Shown one piece after another: positions 37,528-51,600 of a DNA stretch of 64,000 bases (the first letter of the stretch is position 1; the number at the start of each line of letters is the position of its first letter). The DNA comes from Aptenodytes patagonicus (taxonomy: Eukaryota > Chordata > Aves > Sphenisciformes > Spheniscidae): contig NC_134961.1 of the NCBI RefSeq assembly GCF_965638725.1, positions 1,922,001-1,986,000 of the forward strand, given 5' to 3'. A program made the position numbers and the translations under genes. The notes below the pieces were generated by a model that saw only the letters and a program-made list of their open reading frames with translations, searched no databases and was not told the origin of the DNA.

Positions 37528-40500
37528 TTGTGTGTATGTTTATCCATACCTACCCCGATTTCTTTCTATACAAAACACAGAACAGGAGCTTGTAGGGATT
37601 GCGAGATGTTTGTCTAAAAACAGGTTTCCATTTTTACAGCGTACCGTTACTTTAAACCTTTCTCTGCAGAGATGGCTGGTTATGTATGAGGTGCACGTTT
37701 CTGGAGAGCTGTAATATCTTTACCAGGTTTTCTCTTGTTTTGCAGTTGGGCCGAAGCTTCTCCAGTATGTCATAAAAGTTATTGTGCAGGCAATACAGTT
37801 ACTGTACACAATGCTGAAGATAGATCAGCCATCCTATATTCTTCTTCAGGTATGTTTTGTGTTGGGACTAATTTTAGTAAAATAAATAGTACTACATTAC
37901 AGGGCATTTTTGGCAGTCTCAGACATTGTTCTAATTATTTGAGAGCTAAAACTGGCCTAATCAATGGTGTAAACCTATATCAAACTGTTTTTTTGGCTCT
38001 AAACTTTGATTTTTCTGTTAGCAGCTCACGTTTGTTCTTCCTGTTAATTGTTGAGCTTTCAAACTTCATTGGCATGGATAGTAGTAAAGAATAAATCTTA
38101 ACAGAAATGTTTGTGTGTTTATTGGAGGGGAATTTTGATCCTGATCCAACGGTAAAATTTGAAGTGCCTCCCAATCTTCATGGGTGAAACGGGCAGTTCT
38201 GTAGTTGGTGAATACAAAATTGTCTCTGTTCATTAAGATCCTTTAAAGCGATGTAATTTCAATCATTTGATTTTATTTTTCTGGTAATTACTTAGCGTTT
38301 GTCACTTAACCACAGTCTTACGCTATTTTTACTTGTTTTATTTATTAAACAGAATCCTCCAGGCTTACCTAGTATAGCTGTTGCCTGGGTAGCATGTCTT
38401 TTCTGGAGAAGCAAACTGATAATTGATTGGCACAACTATGGATATACTGTAATGAGTCTGAGTCATGGAAGAAATCACCCGCTAGTGCAAATTGCAAAAT
38501 GGTTTGTACAGTAATTTCTTCTCCTCTTTATGAATTATGTACCTTTGTAGAATTCAGAAGAAAGGAAACCAGTGGGGAGGATATAATTAGCGAAGGGCTG
38601 TTTCCATGAAGGATTTCTGGATTTTGCTGTGTGGAACTGCTTTCTGTTTCAGAAAGCACGTTCTATAAAACGCCTTTGTTAAACACGTAGGAAGGCGACT
38701 GATGAAGTAGGCAGGTTGCTTTTGTGTGCATATGCAAACTTTGATCTTGTTATTAAAATTTCTTTATATGTACTGGGCTTTTTTATTCTCTAATGCTGCT
38801 TTACACTCCAACTCATCTTTAAAGGTCTATTTCTTGCTGAATCTAATTGGTTACAAAAGGCTTTAAAGGCTTTCGAGTGTGGTGTTCTTAGGTCTTAGAG
38901 GATAAGGGAGTCATGCTGTATCCCTTCTCATAAACTGATACTGCTTCGGTATAAGGAGTCAGTCAATAATTGATAATTAAATTTCAGTTGCTGGAGGCAG
39001 TTGGGTTTCTTTTGGTTTTGTTTGGCTTTTAATTAGCGTTGGCACCGGTGGGCAGTAACTATTTGGCTATTGCAATTGCCTGCCTGTGGTTTCTAACTAA
39101 GAATTAATTTTTGCCAGGTATGAAAAGCTTTTTGGGCGTTTGTCTGACTATAACTTGTGTGTCACTAATGCAATGAAAGAAGATCTGTGGGTGAATTGCA
39201 ACATAAAGTAAGTCACGTACCTCTGACAAATTAGTATGTGTGTATGCAAAGTAAAATGAAATAACATAGCTCTGATGATTCTGGATTCAGAGGAATCTTA
39301 CAAAAGCAACTTTCCCAAGCCCTTTCATTACCACTGAAACACGTTAGCTCAGTTTTGTGATGAGCTAGCAGAGTGTGGGCACTCAAGAATCTTCATTACC
39401 CTTCATAATTAACGCCCCATTGACTAGAAGGTGGCAGTCCAGGTGTTACGGAAGTTTACTACCAAGCTGCCTATAGAATCGGAATGAGGCAGACGTCACT
39501 GCATTTATTAACAGCTAGTCTGCCCTGCAAGTTTTTCTTTTGCAATCAGAGGGCTTTAAGATCAAAGTTGCTCAGGGACGGTTATGAAGTAAGTAAGTTT
39601 AAAAATCAGGACAATGATGCTGCCGTTTTTACGGTTGTATTACACCCCTTGAATATGCACACAAGAAAGGCGTCCTTTGTTACGGGATTAATATGTCCAT
39701 CTTGGTGTATTCCAGCAAACTTCAGGAATACAGAAAGTTGTAAGCATTGAAAAAGTCATTATTTTGCTGCATTAATTCACTTAATTACTTTCTGCATTAC
39801 ATTGTTGTAGCCCATCACTGTACCATATGCATTTTGTTACATCTGTGTTTTATTTAGCTTGTGAATTTATTCCATTACAGGGCAGTAACGCTGTATGACA
39901 AGCCAGCTTCTTATTTTAAGGAAACACCGTTAGAACTTCAACATCAGTTGTACATGAAACTTGCCAAAGACTACGAGCCTTTTAAACCACGGTATGTGTA
40001 AGTAAAGCATGCAGTTACAGTCCTTAATCTGAATGACATAAAGTTATTGCACCTAGTAATGAGAAATATGTTTGTGTGGGGTCACAACTTACTGAACATC
40101 AGCAGGCAGAGTGGTCTCTGTGCTCTGAGCAGCAGCAGATGCTGTGCAAATTAGCTTAATTGTCACTAGGAGGGGCCAGAATAAGTGAAATCATTGAACT
40201 GTGATAACACAATGGTTGGTGCGTGAAATAATAGAAGTGTTTTATTTTTAAAGAAGGTGGCATAAGTATTGAGGGAATCTGTAATAGAATGTCTCTAGGG
40301 TGAAACTCAACAGTTGTTCCCGCTGAACTAGATGACAGTGATTGGATGCTTCGTTTATAGCATCCCTTCCTTTTGCTTACTGTGGAGAGCTTTCAAGATC
40401 TTGCTCCAAGTGTTAAACGTTCCTCTCTGGCTATGTGCAGGATGTCTCCTGTAGTAGATTTAACAGGGCGTTACTTTACCAAACTAATGCTTGAAAAAGG

Positions 40501-43500
40501 AGTGAAAGCCATAGTGTATAGCAGTTTCTTTTTGGAAGTGCCCACCACAGAATGTATAGGTTCTGGGTTTAATTATACAAACGTACTGTTGGCCTCCATG
40601 CTTTACCATATGTTTGAGACAGAGCTAGAAAGAGAGGCTGACTATTTTCTCCACTTGTCAAGGAAAACACTTTGTTAGAAGATGGAATCGTGCCTATAGC
40701 AGTAGTGTCACTAGGCTCTTGGTAGCAATAGGAAAGATGAAAAATGGTCTCTCTTATGATCAGGTATCTCTCTGCAGCTCAGTGCCGTGATGACTGTGTC
40801 TCCAGAGAAGTTGAGCAGCAAATCTGAAACAGCATGTTTGGAAATCCGTGCTGGTTAAGCATAGTATTTCCTTCTGTGTTGATGGCCTGTGTTTGTGTAG
40901 TCCATACTCAGAAAATTCTGTTTCCGTAGTACAGAGTCTGTCAGTTCGAATGCTGAGATGTCTGCCTTTACAGAAATGGATGAAAAAAATGGCCACGTGA
41001 TAAAAACTAGAGGACGGCCAGCTCTTCTAATCAGCAGCACAAGCTGGACAGGTTTGGAAACAAATAGCTTTTTTTTAATATTTAACCACTGTTTAACAAA
41101 AGATGGCTATTTATACTTCCCCATGCTTGACGTGTTATAGAGGCATGTTTACATCATCAGTGGCGAAGTTACTTTTTTCCTTCATTTGGCTAGAAGAATT
41201 GGAAGACAACTTGTATATAATATACCTCAGTGGCTAAAAATGAACGATTTAAAAATGAAATTACATTTTAGTTATAGAGCTACAGCCTAGAGGCTCAGCT
41301 TCAGGAATGATTAAAAGAGATTTCCTACTTCTGTTTTTAACTTTCATTCTGGACATACTATCTTGTATGGTGGCGTAAAATGGATTAATAAACTAAAATA
41401 TTTACTCCTTTATTTCTGATAATGTGTACTACATACTTTTCTCACTTTTTTTCTCTATGAAAAAGGGAGCAGAGAGTAGAAACAAATCCGTTGCTGGTAA
41501 CCATGGGCAGAATTGCGTATGCCTTTGAATCAACAGGGCAATTTCTACACTTGGTTCTCTAGCTTTAGAAACTAGAAATTTCAAACTTGATAGCTTTGAA
41601 AATGTGCAGTATTTGTGGCTTATTTGTCTACCATATTGCCAAGAAGGGGAGCAAATAAGCATTGTATATGGTTATAGACTTTTATTTATGAAAACAGAGC
41701 AGATTTTTAATAGGAAAAGCATGTTCCAAACTTAAATCATTTAGTTGAAGGTGAGGAACATCTTGATTGTTGTTATTTAAAGACAGTAATTCATTATAAA
41801 CGATAGAAATCTGAATGTCACTAATAAAGCTCTCTCTTTCAGAGGATGAAGACTTTTCAGTCCTTTTAAAAGCTTTAGAAGGTAGGTATGAAGGAATTAA
41901 TCTCACCTATTCAAAGGGAAACGGTGGTTTTCTGGACAGTTATGAGGGGCTTCTCTAAAGAACAATGCCTCCATATTCAAGTGGAAATGCAAGTGTATTT
42001 GATTAATTAGCAGTGGTTTAAGAGTAGTAGTTGAAATACAGAAGTGCAACATCTGGATTCAATTAGAGTAGTTGTCAGGGAGAATTATATTTCTAACTAG
42101 CTTGTAAATTGCAATTTTATTTTCTAAGCTATTACGTGTAGTCTCCATAGGCATCTGATAATAGGAAAGAAGGGAATATGCATTGTCTTATTTTATAGAC
42201 TTTGCAGCTGCAGTTTCTAAATTAGTATGTTGAAACAGACAATATGGTGTAGTAGAACAAATGCTGAATAGTGCATTTTAAACAGACCATAGTTTATTTC
42301 TGTAGAAGTTTGACAATTTTGTATTGCTAAACTTACTACTATTTTACTGGGTATATGCTTGGAAAGAAATTACTGGAAGTAGGAAGCTAAACACTTAATA
42401 CACCGTGACCATTCTTAAACCAGGCATCCGCATATTTGCTGACTCTAAACAGTTTTTTATCTTCTCCAGATTATGAGCGGTATATCAATGAGGGAGTCAA
42501 CCTTCCATCTTTAGTATGTGTGATAACAGGTAATAGTTTATTTGCGTTACAATTCTTTCAGTGCTAACAGAAGACTTTATTTTCACTTTTCTTCTATGCT
42601 GACTCTCCTGTTGATGGTGAAGAGAGAGAAGGGACTGCTGTCTTTATGGCTGGTTATAAGAGTAGTGATTTATAGTTGGACTGTTACAGCCACGTAATCA
42701 TGGCACATCTTTAAAGAGGAGAGAAGCTCAGCCTGCCTGTCTAGTACAGCTGCGCATTACTCCATGTTCAAAAGAATTTAAGCTCAACATTGAGATGATG
42801 CTGCAAAAGAAACTTAAAATCTGATGTTTGGAGTGTTAAGCAGAAAGGTTTTTATTTAGTGCTGGAAAAGAGAACCTACTCATCAAACGAGGTTTTACCA
42901 AAAAGTTGTGCAGGCAGAATGAATGCTGTTTGGTTAACTTTCTCATTAAGAGCAAACTAAAATTTAGTGTCATTTTTATGAAGGGCCAATTGTGCTGATT
43001 AAATTTGTCATTAGTTACTTGGTTATCTTATGGCTGTAGACGAAATGCAGGTCAAGGCTGGGGGATATTGATGGCAGGCTCTTCTAAATGTTGAGTAGAC
43101 AAGAAGTCTAGGTTCACGTTGCTTTCAAGGGGACTTAGTCTTTTACGTGTCTCTTTGGGGATTGTGAGTGGTGTCTGTCTTGATGTACCTGATATGACAG
43201 GAGCTTGTCAGCTGTACAGTAAGATGCACAGACCATGCTATTTTCAGTCATTTTGATAAAAAGCTATTATATATTTTTTTGTCTGTTTCAAACAGGCAAA
43301 GGACCTCTAAAAGACTACTACAACAGACTGATAAATAAACTGCACTTTAAACATATCCAGATCTGTACGCCGTGGCTTGAAGCTGAGGATTACCCTCTTT
43401 TGCTTGGTAAATAATGGATTATGAAATAGGCTTGAGAATGTGTGGAAAAACAACTTAGCAAATTTGCAGAGGGCTGATACAGTAAGGGAATGAAGTTGCT

Positions 43501-45833
43501 GGTTAGTGACGCTGTACACGTATACTATTCGTGGTTTTTGACTCATGCCAGCAAAATTGTTACATTTCTCTAACTACGGTTTTCACTGTTATCCTGAGAA
43601 GTAGGCATAGTACCCGCACTGCTTTTTTTTTTAGCCTGTTCTTTGTACTCTTCATTTCTTCTAACTATGCTGAAATACAGTGTGCCTGTGCTTACTCCAG
43701 TTTACTTTCAGGGTCACTTCAGTAAATGAAATCATAAAGTTTTCGACTGAGCAACCAAAAGTAGCTTAAATTCTAAATTAACATGTCCTTGGAGTGGTAT
43801 TCCCTCAGCGTGTTCATTGTATTAACATAGAGTGTGAGTAAGCTTAATGAAGTAGTAAAATACATATTCAACTTGATCTACATTCTGCAGGGTTAGAGCC
43901 TGCCGATTTATATGGCTGTAAAACACTGTTTATTTGGTACTTTTTAACTAATGAATATAACGTCTATAAAATGATGCTGTGATTTCTCTACTTTGAAATC
44001 GCTTGAACTGGAAGAGGTCGCTAGTGAGCCATGCAGCATATCATGTCTGGATTGTGATGGAGTTTTCCTGTGCATTTACCCATTCTTAGCAGATTAAGAG
44101 GCAGAAAGGCTGTTTCAAGATACGTGAAATTTTAAAATTCCCTTTAATTTAATATGCACTCGCCTGGTATGTTTCTAAAGCCTGACTAATTTTAGTAACA
44201 AAATATATCGTGCTTTTTTTTTTCCCCCCTGAGTGCTTGAAATTGGGTCAGTCTGGATGGTGTTGAAGGTAGCTCATGTTTAGCTTGCATCACTCAAAGT
44301 AGTACGTAAATAGAAAGGTTTGCAGTAAGACTAGAAGAGCAGCTTTCGGAGAATTCAGACTCTTGTCTGTTTGCTTTTCAGGCTCGGCGGATCTGGGGGT
44401 GTGTCTCCATAAATCCTCTAGCGGTTTGGATTTACCCATGAAGGTGGTAGATATGTTTGGCTGTTGTTTACCTGTGTGTGCAATACATTTTGAATGGTAA
44501 GAGCTTGCTTACTCTGATACAGTTTAAGTGGCTCATGTAAAGCAGTATTCTTAAAAGCAAGAGTTCAGCAGCTTCTGCATGTATCAAATGAGATTCCAGT
44601 TCTGTGCCATAGTAACTTTTTTTTTAATTCCATAGGATAAATTAGAAATCAAGGTTGTTTTATTTAAGGTCAGTTAAAAAATTAACACTAGTTTCTACAA
44701 AGTTGGGAGCATTTAATGCAACCAATTGCCTTAAAAACCTACCCTGTAATCCTTTGTTTCCATACGCTTCACGTAAAAAAAAAAAAGCTTCCTTCTGCAT
44801 AGACATGTCTGTGTTCTGTGAAGGGGTGAGTGTATGCGTAGTCAGCCTTACAATTTACAGTCCTTTGGGGAAACAGTAGCTTTTATAAATAAAGCCACAT
44901 TCTTTGTGAAGGTCTCATGAACTGGATCATGGACAGATTTTCCTTGTAGGTTAATTGTAAAGTAGATTATTGCCCTGATTTTTAACGTATGTCCAGGTGA
45001 ATGGCACAGAGACAGAGTGAGGGCCCTTTCGTACTGTAATGGTAGATTTAGGTAGCCTGACGTAGAAGGGAGAAACAATCTTTAAATTTAAACCTTTAAA
45101 ACTACCTTCTTCATTCCATTTTGTCAGGTATGAAGCTCATATCTAGACATCCAGGATCATCATGTTACAGATACCCTAGCACGGTCTCTTCGGATGTCAC
45201 TATGCAACTTTTTAAACGTGTATGTCCCACCTGCTGCTTTTTGCCTCATGTTTTCCTCTATGACTTTTGTTCACAGTTTACATGAACTTGTGAAACACAA
45301 TGAAAATGGTCTGATATTCAGGGACTCAAATGAACTTGCAGAACAACTAAAGGTAAAGGCTTGACTGATTCCCCCCCCCCCCCCCCCCCCCACTAGCTAT
45401 AACTGCAAAGGTGCTACCATGTGAGCCGCCTTTTCATATCTGACTATCATCTGTGTATTTTGCATTCTCAGAAGATACTGCTTTGCCTGGTGAATGTTAC
45501 TGGCCTGACTTCTATTTGAATATAAATCTGAAGCTGGCAAGAACATTTTAAATATTATCGTTCACTATTTATAGGGTCAGACCAAAGAGTGTGCTCTTAC
45601 TGCAGCATTGTAGCTGAGGGTTAACACTGGGGAGGCTAGAATGAGCCTAAAATGTAATATGATGGTATTTTTCTATGTTTTTCCTTTTTAACTTACAGAT
45701 GCTTTTCTTGGGATTTCCTAAACTGGAAGGCAAACTTCACAACTTCAGAAAAAACCTTCGTGCGTCCAAGCAGCTGCGCTGGGATGAGAGTTGGGACCAG
45801 ACTGTTCTTCCTTTGCTTGGGCGGAATGACTGA
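36704..45833 (+). CDS. ALG1: Chitobiosyldiphosphodolichol beta-mannosyltransferase
   Basis: Thirteen exons: 36704-36908, 37059-37136, 37746-37849, 38353-38501, 39118-39207, 39881-39991, 40930-41051, 41843-41881, 42470-42529, 43296-43406, 44382-44496, 45277-45352, 45699-45833. They total 1395 nt (464 aa plus stop), the human length. ALG1 is a family 33 glycosyltransferase on the cytosolic face of the ER. It adds the first mannose from GDP-mannose to GlcNAc2-PP-dolichol in N-glycan precursor assembly. Visible: N-terminal hydrophobic anchor (about residues 5-22); [95 protein letters not shown]. Exon 4 uses a weak donor (TG-gtttgt). Start chosen at the ATG before the hydrophobic anchor. All junctions keep phase and nothing is broken. 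Confidence 0.97.
37496..37524. repeat. Poly-T tract, 29 bases
   Basis: An uninterrupted run of 29 T in ALG1 intron 2. Possibly the reverse complement of an old poly-A tail, but no recognisable retrotransposon is attached. Confidence 0.9.
45371..45391. repeat. Poly-C tract, 21 bases
   Basis: A C homopolymer starting 18 bases after the ALG1 exon 12 donor. Its length may be inaccurate because homopolymers are prone to sequencing error. Confidence 0.85.
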
Positions 45834-45902
45834 CTCTGTGGGGGAGGAGGGTGTCAAAAAAGCGAATACGTTCCTGGAGATGCATAGATTTGATAAAGAG
45901 TG

Positions 45903-45908
45903 AATAAA
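45903..45908 (+). other. Polyadenylation signal, ALG1
   Basis: AATAAA 70 bases after the ALG1 stop codon, giving a short 3' UTR. Further signals at 46696-46701 and 46732-46737 could give a longer isoform. Confidence 0.7.
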
Positions 45909-48222
45909 TGCTTTCCATTGTCTATAGTTGTAGTGTTTAACTACTTCATCTTGGAACAAGTGCTTGGACACGCCTCTTCCTTTACAGTTTGAGCTTCTCA
46001 TGTGAGTAAGAACAGTGCTGAAGGTGCAGCCGAGGCTATTTGTTGTGTGGTAACAGCGTAAGTCTTGAGGGAAGACGTGGTTCCTGTGCTGAAGAGCTTG
46101 AGCCTTGCCATCTGGACTGCCTTTCCTTCCTTATCACTTGGGACGAATCTTCAGAAAGTGGGAGGGCGGCTTAGTTACTCTAGGAACTCATATGTGCAAA
46201 ATCTGTTACCTGTGCTGCTTAAAGGTCACTTTTTGGTGAAGATACTTGAATACATATGTAAACTATTGCCGGTTATACCTATTGTACAGTAAGGACAATA
46301 CCTGTTGTAGTAGGTGATGTGGGTATGTTTTTTCTTGCAAATGGTAGATGCCTTTTATTTGAATTGTTTTAGTTGAACTGAGGATACAGTGGGGTTTTTG
46401 TTTTTTTCAACCAGTTAATGTTCTTGGCTAGTCTTTCCTAGACAAGCGCTGAATATCCTCTTGTATGATTTTATTGAGACAGAACCATTTTGTTTCAAAG
46501 TTGCTTTCCTTTTTACAGTGTGTGCAAGAATGTGAAAGCACAGCCACTGGTATGTGACAGCTTTACTGAACACTTAGAGGAAAATAGACCTTTCAGTGGG
46601 CGTTGTCCTTGTACGCTGAAGTGAATGTGCCCATTTACCTTGAGAAAGAACGTAAAATTTACGCCTTTTTGAACAGATGAGTAGAAAAGGAAAAAAATAA
46701 AACCAAAACGTTATTAAAATATGTTTAACTTAATAAAAGGGCACCTCACTTTCCGAGTGCTCACTCAGGTATACCCTTCATCTTTTTATTGTTAATATCG
46801 GTATTCATACGCAGACCTAATGCTTACAAGATGGTTTTTCCATCACCTTTTTGATTATAAAATAGATGTCAGTCATTTAAGGAATAAATGTGCGTGGTTT
46901 TATCATGTGGTTACTGCTCTTCAGAGTTCCTAGTTCAGTGGTGGTAGATGACTACAATGGGTTCTGCACCAGCATTTTTAAACCCGCTTACTGAGTAACC
47001 ATTTAATACCTGCTTTTGTCAAGCTAGACAGCCGTTTGCTAATCTCGCCTTTCCCCTTCTGCGCCGTGGTTACAGTAGACATTCTCTCTTGTGAAAAAAG
47101 ATTGGTGACAGTGATTTGGTTCCACTGGTGGGAAGGTGAAAATAAGAGTCCAAGCTGCTTACTGCAGGAGTCTGGCAATTTCACTAGTTCATTGGCTGAA
47201 GAATGTTCCATAGAAATTTATCTGGCGATTCTTCTCCCCCCCCCCCCCCCCCCCGCCCCGTTTTCAAACAAGATCCGGTGGTTTGGCTGTTCCCTTTTAG
47301 CCATTGATGTGCACGTAGAGGTAAATTAGGCACTTCTCTAATTAAACAGTGATGCCAAAAGCTTTAGAGAGGTTTCATCTTCCTATAATAAATTTTTTTA
47401 GATCCAAAATGAGCCGTCTGTACAGAACTTTTGAGTGACTTGAAGGATTTTGTGTAAGGGGAGATAAAGGAGCTCCTGTTTGGGCTGCTAGCATGCATTT
47501 AATCTAGAAATTTTAGAACCTCTGAATTCTTCCTTCTTGGGCAGAGGTAGCTAAAACCTGGGGTGGGGTTACTTCTGTATGTCCAACTTAATACTAGCAG
47601 TCGTGCCCTCCTTCAGCTTGAAGAATAAGATGATTTTTCAAGTTTCCCGTTACCTATCGTCCATTTTCTCTCCATTACTACAGAAGGAGGAGGAGGCTGA
47701 AGTATTTGTTCATTTTCTTTTAAGTAGCTTTTAAAACAGGGTACAGAAAAGGAAGTCAAAAGAGGAGAAAGAGCAGCACATTTGATTTTGCGCTTCGGGA
47801 CCGATACTGTCCAACAGGAACATGATTCATGGATTACGGAAAGTTTGAAAGAAGGTGAGCTCAGTTCTTCCTCCTCGCAGTACGCGTAGAGCATTGCTAG
47901 AGAGTACGATTCTTTTTTTGTTTTTCTGGCCGGCCTGAGAGGATGGCTTCCCAATAGCTAGTTGTGAAAGTGACCGTCCTTACGTGAGAGAAGTGTAAAT
48001 CAAGTTCTGATTTTTGTCATCGCTCCAGAGTGAAGATGCACCTGACTTACAGCAGAGTCCATTACCTCCCCTTACAGCATCGTGTAAGCTTGTGACGTTA
48101 TCTACTACGTTCACTGTAGGTATTACTCATTTTTAAGATGACCCCTACTGCAAGTATGTGAGTATATACAAGTATAAAAAAGCAGAGTAGACAATTACAG
48201 CTGGTTTTAATATTAAAGAGTG
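45909..48222. other. Intergenic DNA between converging ALG1 and EEF2KMT
   Basis: No gene recognised. It includes possible distal ALG1 polyadenylation signals near 46.7 kb and a 19-base poly-C tract at 47236-47254. Open frames of up to 113 codons (47613-47954, minus) are unrecognised. Confidence 0.5.
47236..47254. repeat. Poly-C tract, 19 bases
   Basis: Uninterrupted C run followed by GCCCCG. Second long C tract in the window. Confidence 0.85.
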
Positions 48223-48228
48223 TTTATT
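48223..48228 (-). other. Candidate polyadenylation signal, EEF2KMT
   Basis: tttatt on the + strand is AATAAA on the minus strand, about 400 bases after the EEF2KMT stop codon. Confidence 0.45.
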
Positions 48229-48632
48229 ACTATGAAACGTTGTTTTGCTCCCTTGTCAGTGTGAGATGCTCACCCTGTGATCCTGCAGATGTGCCTCCAT
48301 TATTTACAAATCAAAACACAGTTTGGGGAAAAAAAACCCAAACAAACCAGTTCAATTCTGTTGCCTTCTACAGAATCGCAGCGCAGTACGATTAGGGCTT
48401 TTTTTTTTTTTCCTTCTGTTGCCTGAGGTTCACAGATACTTCTCAGGGGCAGCAGCTTGCTTGCGTGCATGCTGACAATTACAGGAAGAAAGGTAACTCA
48501 CTTTGACAACAGTCCGTGCATATAGCTGTATCCTCAGTGCCTCTCATGTACGTTTCTAGAATTCAAGATAATCCTGTTGCAAGGATGAGATCGCTCCTGT
48601 TGAAAATTCTAAGTATGTCATATTTGCCAAGA

Positions 48633-51600
48633 CTATATAAATAGCTGTAGAATAGTTACGTTTGGCTGCACGTCATAGAGGAAAATACCGTTGCTGTGGG
48701 CTGGAATAATCTGCCATCCGATCCCAACTTTACCTGTAAAGAGAAACACTGGGAATCACATTTCTGCTTCATAAAATGAAGAGCAAAAGTTGCATGTTGA
48801 GTTCTGTCAGAAGAGATCGTTAGCATGCTGTTAAAGCAAGCTACAGGCAATGCCTGTAGTATGTATTTTTAAAAATGAACAGTAGTGCTGCTGCTATGCA
48901 CTCAGCATAATTCTGGGAATCAACCAATTGCTGCAGACCAGCTGTACAGCTAGTAGACTGCAAAAGACAGGCTTTTGAAGAGTATATGAAGAAAAATCAA
49001 AAATCCCTATTTTTTTTATCTTGAATGTTATCACTGTGACAGCGCAGCACAGATGGTTTTCCTCCTTCAAGCTTAACCCTTTTTTAGTTTCCTGTTGCCA
49101 CCACGCTTGCAGTTCATCTCAAGCTGGCGCTAACAGATGTGAGTTGTGATAGACGGGATGTAGCAAAGAGCCAAGTTCCAATCTCCTGATCAAATCCATG
49201 TGGAAAAGTTACTGCTCTCAGGCAGACCGCTCTTAAATCCAGCTCTAGGATAAGAATCTCACTCTTGGACAATACCCATCACCAAAAAACGCTCCTGTTC
49301 ATCTCTACTACAGATTAAGTAATGGGGAAAGGCCGTAACTATTGATACACTTCATGAAAAAGTGACCTACCAAGTTCAGTCTGGAACAAGTGATACGTGT
49401 CTGGATTACGAATTGTGAAAGCAATGTAGACCTCGGGACGTTTTCTATCTGCTCTGAAAGTGGAGAGTTTTTGTAGCATACCAATAAGGGCTAAAATTAT
49501 CTCTGGATCGTATACCACATCTGCACAAAAAGGAAAACATTCAATATTTATTGAGAATTGAGCAAAAAGCAGAATGAAAACTACAAAAAAAAACCCGTAA
49601 AATGCCTTGCAGGAGAATGTTTTTTGTATTCAGGGTTAAAAATTCCCAAGAAGAGATCTTAGAAAATGCCTCTATTTTACGTGCTATGTCAAGTTGCCCT
49701 CATCTCTAACATTGGTCCAAAATCACTAAAAATCCGTGCTCCTTTTTGTAAACGGATTGTCAGATACTGTATTTAAGCCCATCTTAAGGGAGACAGCAAA
49801 AACATTGAGCACTGGTACTCCCTGTTACGACTGTCCTTAGCAGAACGAAACCGCATTGTTCAAAAATCTGTATTTTAGAGGCTGATTGCAAAAGACTTGA
49901 CTGGACCTGCAGTAGTTTTCACCTTGAATAGTTTCCTCGACAGCAGAAATAGCGACGAAGGTAAAACTGATCGCTAAGGGGTACAAAATGTCAGCCTTAC
50001 TCATCAGCACTGTGAGTCTGTTCATAGAATAGAATCATAGAATCACTGAGGTTGGAAAAGACCTCTAAGATCATCGAGTCCAACCGTCGAGTCTGGAATG
50101 TCTCGGCCTCGTGTTCAGGGCTGATGTTCAAGAGGTGGTGGTTTACTACACAGAAGTGCCGAGGCGCGTACGCGTTCCAGTGACAGACACCCCAGTTACT
50201 CTTGATGCAGTGTAATAAGGGAACGTCCTGCGGTAACTAGTAACAGCAGATAGTGGACACACACAAATCGCCTTCGGTTTTGAACTGCCTCGCCTTCACG
50301 AGTCCAGCTTGGGCTGGCTTGTGCATTCTCTGAAGAGTATGGTTGGCATTAGGTAACGGACATGCAGTGACTTCGTTTTACAGAAGTCACATATTTAATG
50401 CATCATGTGATACTTCAATGACAAAGGCAGTATATTTTGTCATTTTTTTCACCTAAATTCTTAAGTAATTTTTGCTTTGCAAAGCCCCAAATCGGGAGTA
50501 AAATCCTGTAGCTACAGCTACAAGATCTTACTATTGCTAGATTTTACATTATTAGATTTTTATAAACTCCCTCCAGATTTCTACATAGGCAAGTTCCAAA
50601 AAAGCTACTTTCTTTTAAAATATGTGTTATCCGTCAAGAGAATGCCAAGACTGCCAGTTATTGATGGGGCTCTTGAAAGTGGCAGATTTATCATCTTCTC
50701 TTTCTGGACTTTTTAAAAAAATACGGAAGGGAAAAATAATTTACTTTTCAGTCTTACGTAAACAACTGCCGAGTATCTGAAAAAGACGGAATGGCGAAAC
50801 GAGCGGGGAGAAGATCTGTCACACGCTTCCAGGTACGGTTAACTGGAGTAGGGCTGAATGAATCCCACCCACAACTACCTTTGCGTTTCTCTCTCTAACC
50901 TGCTTGTTCCTGCACGACAGCACGCAGCGAGGCATAATCGGAAGTGTAAAGCACCTGCTGCAACGATGACGTCGGGCTGAAGATCCAACAGTTGTTTTTC
51001 TGTAACTGAGCCCCAGTCAAGTTCTGCAACGATTAGTTTTGGGGTTTGGCAATTCCTTGCTTCTGCCTCCTGGCCTTGGGACTCCGTTTGGATATGACAA
51101 GTAGTGTCCGGCTCCAAGACAAAGCCATTCAAACGGATGTTTTCTGTCAGCTCCCTGAGAACACGGGGGTGGCAGTCACTAAATATGTATGTCTTGGGAC
51201 TGCAGGTTTTACAGATTGCAATTCCAGTGAAGCCGATCCCACTTCCTAGTTCCAAGACTGTCCTGAAGGGTAACGGAGTAAAAAAAGTACTTATTAGGAC
51301 TCTAAATTGAGTTAGGAAATCCAAACATTCTAAGTGTATCTAAAGGTAAAATCAGTTACATATTATTTCAATAATTTTTGAGTAAACCATCTACAATCTA
51401 ATCTTTGTTTCAAATAACTGGTAAGAGTTGGTAAACACTGAAGATGCAATTACAAGCATAAAAATGAAGTACTTGAAATACTGCTGCTGTGTGTGGTAAA
51501 AAGCATTTTCACTGCTGGGGAGAGATATATTCCACCTGCTTTTAGGCTTCTGCAGCATGGTCGTCTCCACCTAAACTGGTTGTCCAGTTCTTTTCATAGT

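Noticed and set aside
36407-37547. Long minus-strand open frames of about 300 codons antisense to ALG1 exons 1-2
   Set aside because: They are Pro/Arg/Ala-rich shadows of a CpG island; the + strand has the ALG1 exons with homology and splice sites.
50875-50954. Apparent frame break in EEF2KMT at VAAG-VLYTSDYA
   Set aside because: At first it looked as if two bases were missing from an ADVLY motif. The exon ends at GCAG and exon 7 starts with ATGTGGTATAC, restoring AADVVY; the downstream resemblance is coincidence.
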